From positions 1 through 7,747 of the forward strand of contig JACMRO010000318.1 in the NCBI GenBank assembly GCA_014376425.1: DNA of 7,747 nt, written 5' to 3'. This document shows, piece after piece, positions 5,591 through 7,747 of this stretch. Positions within the stretch are counted from its first letter, which is position 1, and each line of letters begins with the position of its first letter. The position numbers were made by a program, and so were the translations under genes. This DNA is from Rubritepida sp. Lineage in GTDB: Bacteria; Pseudomonadota; Alphaproteobacteria; Acetobacterales; Acetobacteraceae. The notes below the pieces were generated by a model. That model was not told the origin of the DNA. It saw nothing but the letters and a program-made list of their open reading frames with translations, and searched no databases.

Positions 5591-7212
5591 CCGTTCTGCA
5601 GGATGAGATCCGCGGCCCGCTCCGCCACCGCCAACACCGTCGCGTTGATGTTGCTGACCGGGATGTCCGGGAACACGCTCGCATCCACCACCCGCAGCCC
5701 CTGAAAACCACGGAGCCGCAGCGCCGGGTCGAGCGGTGCCCCCGTCTGGGCCAACCCCATCCGCACCGTGCCGCAGGGATGATAGACGGTGCCGCCGGTC
5801 ATCGCCGCGAAATCCAGCAGCGCCCCGTCATCGGCCGCTGAAGGGCCGGGGCGGGTTTCGGCCAGCACCACGTCGCGCAGCCCCGGCGCCGCCATCCAGG
5901 CGCGCGCCAGCTTCATGCCGCGCAGCAGGCAATCGCGGTCGGCCGGGCTGTCCAGGTGGTTGGGGGCGATGATGGGCGCGGCAGCGGGGTCGGCGCTGGC
6001 CAGGCGCACGCTGCCACGGCTTTGCGGCCGGCATTGCCACACGCCCAGGGTGAATCCGGGCGCGGCCTCGGCCTGGCCGGCCAGCAGCCGGGTGAAGCGG
6101 CCGTCCGGCGCCTCCGCCCAACTTACCGGGCCGCCGTTGATCTGGATGTCGGGCGCCTCCAGCCCGGGGGCGGTCCTGGCGAACAGGCTCATCATGCCGG
6201 CCGACCAGGTCAACATACCGTCGCCCAGCGTGGCCCAGCGCAGCGCCTCCCAACCCAGCCGCCAGCCACGCAGCCTGCGGTTGGCGGACCAGCGGTGGTC
6301 GGCCAGGCGGTAGCTCATACGGACGATGTAATGGTCCTGCAGGTTGGCGCCGATGCCGGGCATGTCACCGCGCACCGCCACGCCATGCGCAGCCAGCTGA
6401 TCGGCCGGGCCGATGCCGCTCAGCAGCAGCAGGTGCGGGCTGCCGATGGCGCCGGCCGAGAGGATGACCTCCCGCCCGGCATGCAACAGCCGCTCCTCGC
6501 CGCCCACCCGCACACGGACGCCGACACAGCGCCGCCCCACGAATTCCAGCCGCAACGCCAGCGCATGGCTCAGCACGCGCAGATTGGGCCGGCGCAGGGC
6601 GGGTGCCAGATAGGCGCGCGCGGCCGACATCCGCCGCCGGCCGCGCCTGGTCTGCTGGAAGGTCGAGAAGCCGTCGCGCTCGGGGCCGTTCATGTCCTCG
6701 CGTACGGCGTGGCCCAGGTCGCGGGCGGCGTCGGCCAGGCGGTCCATGATGGCCGGGCGTTCGCGCAGGTGCTCGACCGGCATGGGGCCGCCCTGGCCGC
6801 GGCCGGGGCCGGCTGGCGCGCTCTCGTGCTTTTCGAAATACGGCGACAGGGCATCCCACCCCCAGCCGGTGGCCCCCTTCTGCGCCCACAGATCGTAGTC
6901 CGACGGGTCACCGCGCACATGGCCCAGCCCATTGATCGAGGAGCTGCCGCCCCACACCCGGCCGCGCGGATAGTCCAGCACGCGGTGCGCCGTGCCGGGC
7001 GCGGGTTCGGTGCGAAAGCCCCAATTGATGCGCGGGTGGTCGAGCAGCTTCACGAAGCCGGCCGGGATGTGGATCAGCGGATGGCGGTCCGGCCCGCCCG
7101 CCTCGACCAGCAGCACCGAGGCGCCTGACGCGGACAGGCGGTTCGCCAGCACGCAGCCCGCGCTGCCGGCGCCGATGATGATGAAGTCGGCGTTCAAGGC
7201 TTGACCGATCAC
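5578..7212 (-). CDS. GMC-family FAD-dependent oxidoreductase (choline/alcohol dehydrogenase-like)
   Basis: GMC enzymes oxidise alcohol groups with FAD and pass electrons to the respiratory chain or oxygen. The 544-residue length is typical. Near the N-terminus is the FAD-binding DFIIIGAGSAGCVLANRL (residues 9-26, GxGxxG at 14-19), then E37 in LLVEAGG. The first GMC signature is GRVWGGSSSINGLGHVRG (84-101) and the second is GAIGSPHLLLLSGIG (254-268). The C-terminal catalytic block has YHPCGTVRMG (H478) and SNINAT (N523), the His/Asn pair of this family. No signal peptide is seen, so it is cytoplasmic or peripheral to the inner membrane. The start is a GTG with AGGCGG four bases upstream; a TTG five codons later is possible. 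It lies 67 bases downstream of a LysR gene on the same strand, so local regulation is plausible. Substrate cannot be deduced; choline, polyethylene-glycol and aliphatic alcohol enzymes share these motifs, so no gene symbol is given. Confidence 0.95.
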   Translation of the reverse strand: MIGQALNADFIIIGAGSAGCVLANRLSASGASVLLVEAGGPDRHPLIHIPAGFVKLLDHPRINWGFRTEPAPGTAHRVLDYPRGRVWGGSSSINGLGHVRGDPSDYDLWAQKGATGWGWDALSPYFEKHESAPAGPGRGQGGPMPVEHLRERPAIMDRLADAARDLGHAVREDMNGPERDGFSTFQQTRRGRRRMSAARAYLAPALRRPNLRVLSHALALRLEFVGRRCVGVRVRVGGEERLLHAGREVILSAGAIGSPHLLLLSGIGPADQLAAHGVAVRGDMPGIGANLQDHYIVRMSYRLADHRWSANRRLRGWRLGWEALRWATLGDGMLTWSAGMMSLFARTAPGLEAPDIQINGGPVSWAEAPDGRFTRLLAGQAEAAPGFTLGVWQCRPQSRGSVRLASADPAAAPIIAPNHLDSPADRDCLLRGMKLARAWMAAPGLRDVVLAETRPGPSAADDGALLDFAAMTGGTVYHPCGTVRMGLAQTGAPLDPALRLRGFQGLRVVDASVFPDIPVSNINATVLAVAERAADLILQNGQIE

Positions 7213-7220
7213 GGCGCCGC

Positions 7221-7256
7221 CTGGGGAGACGCAGGGGGAGTCGCTGGGGGAGCACC
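7221..7256. repeat. Three tandem 12-base units upstream of the GMC gene
   Basis: On the plus strand CTGGGGAGACGC, AGGGGGAGTCGC and TGGGGGAGCACC follow each other without gaps; all share GGGGAG at the same phase. They fill most of the 67-base LysR-GMC spacer and end nine bases before the GMC start codon. They would form a CTCCCC-rich leader in the GMC transcript. Function unknown: repeated operator, leader element or low-complexity drift. Confidence 0.55.
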
Positions 7257-7279
7257 CACGGCCGCAACCCGGGCGCGGC

Positions 7280-7747
7280 TCACGGCTTCACCGCCCGGGC
7301 CAGCTGGAGCAGCAATTGCCGCAGCCAGACATGCCCAGAATCGGCCTCGAACCGGCGATGGAAGACCAGCGACAGCCGCACATGCCGGATCGCCAGCGGG
7401 CTCTCCCGGCACACCAGGCCGTTGCTGCGGCCCAACATCTCAGCCAGCCGCGACGACAGGGTCATGATCATGTCGGTGCCATGCAGAATGGCCGGCACGG
7501 CCGAGAGATGCGCCACCACCGCGCCCAGCCTTCGCTGCCGGCCGGTCTTCGCCAGCTCCTCATCCACCGCGCCCTCGCGCGAGCCGTTTGGCGAATGCAG
7601 CAGGTGCGGCACGCCAAGGTAGCGGCCAACATCCAGCACCCCTTCGGCCAACGGATGGTCCGGCCGCATCAGCACCCGAAATCCCTCCGGCAACAGCCGC
7701 AGCCGGGTGTAGAGCGCGGTCGGCTCGGCCAGGACTCCGATGGCGAG
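7280..7747 (-). CDS. LysR-type transcriptional regulator, C-terminal half only (runs off the right edge)
   Basis: The frame is open to the window edge and gives 155 residues ending ARAVKP; full LysR proteins are about 300, so the DNA-binding helix-turn-helix and first half of the effector domain are missing. The visible part is the second half of the substrate-binding domain. It begins LAIGVLAEP, continues with LLPEGFRVLMRPDHPLAEG (the FxxxxRxDHPLA motif seen in many LysR proteins), and contains VVAHLSAVPAILHGTDMIMTLSSRLAEML, which resembles the NodD/PNR-type effector domain (HxxAVPxIlxxTDxixTlxxRLA). A TTG at 7693 is internal. It precedes the GMC gene on the same strand with a 67-base gap; co-transcription or control of that gene is an inference, since LysR genes more often lie divergent to their targets. 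Confidence 0.92.
   Translation of the reverse strand, partial: LAIGVLAEPTALYTRLRLLPEGFRVLMRPDHPLAEGVLDVGRYLGVPHLLHSPNGSREGAVDEELAKTGRQRRLGAVVAHLSAVPAILHGTDMIMTLSSRLAEMLGRSNGLVCRESPLAIRHVRLSLVFHRRFEADSGHVWLRQLLLQLARAVKP

Noticed and set aside
5956..7128. 390-residue plus-strand open frame antisense to the GMC gene
   Set aside because: No recognisable motif, Gln/Ala/Gly/Arg-heavy composition, and fully explained as a shadow of a GC-rich gene whose own frame has all family signatures.

Overview
The window is very GC-rich with GC-loaded third codon positions. Every recognisable protein looks alphaproteobacterial. A free-living member of the Acetobacteraceae (Roseomonas-like) is my best guess, inferred from protein style and composition and not from a marker gene. 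It is a chromosomal housekeeping segment: I see no insertion sequence, phage gene, CRISPR array, tRNA or rRNA.

Left block (plus strand, 1-2153): the C-terminal four fifths of parC (topoisomerase IV subunit A) enters from the left edge. It is followed, with an ATGA stop/start overlap, by a small signal-peptide-bearing protein of unknown function. A 181-base convergent spacer (2154-2334) comes next; it is gene-free but packed with short palindromes and two overlapping hairpins.

Middle block (minus strand, 4757-2335): a bifunctional class A penicillin-binding protein (GT51 glycosyltransferase plus transpeptidase, all key motifs intact). Its stop codon overlaps, as TGATG, the start of a 187-residue stand-alone protein that looks like the dimerisation/phosphoacceptor part of a histidine kinase followed by a decayed ATPase domain. 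A perfect GGAGG ribosome-binding site sits inside the end of the PBP gene. This translationally coupled pair is the most interesting item here, because it suggests a link between cell-wall synthesis and a phosphotransfer-like or scaffold protein.

Right block: an 86-base divergent spacer (4758-4843) with a 7+1+7 inverted repeat separates the PBP gene from a plus-strand lipoprotein of unknown function (4844-5590). The lipoprotein gene runs 13 bases into the 3' end of a minus-strand FAD-dependent GMC oxidoreductase (7212-5578). Upstream of that gene, on the same strand, is the C-terminal half of a LysR-type regulator that leaves the window at the right edge. The 67-base gap between LysR and GMC holds three tandem 12-base units. 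The LysR/GMC pair looks like a small oxidative-metabolism unit whose substrate cannot be read from sequence.
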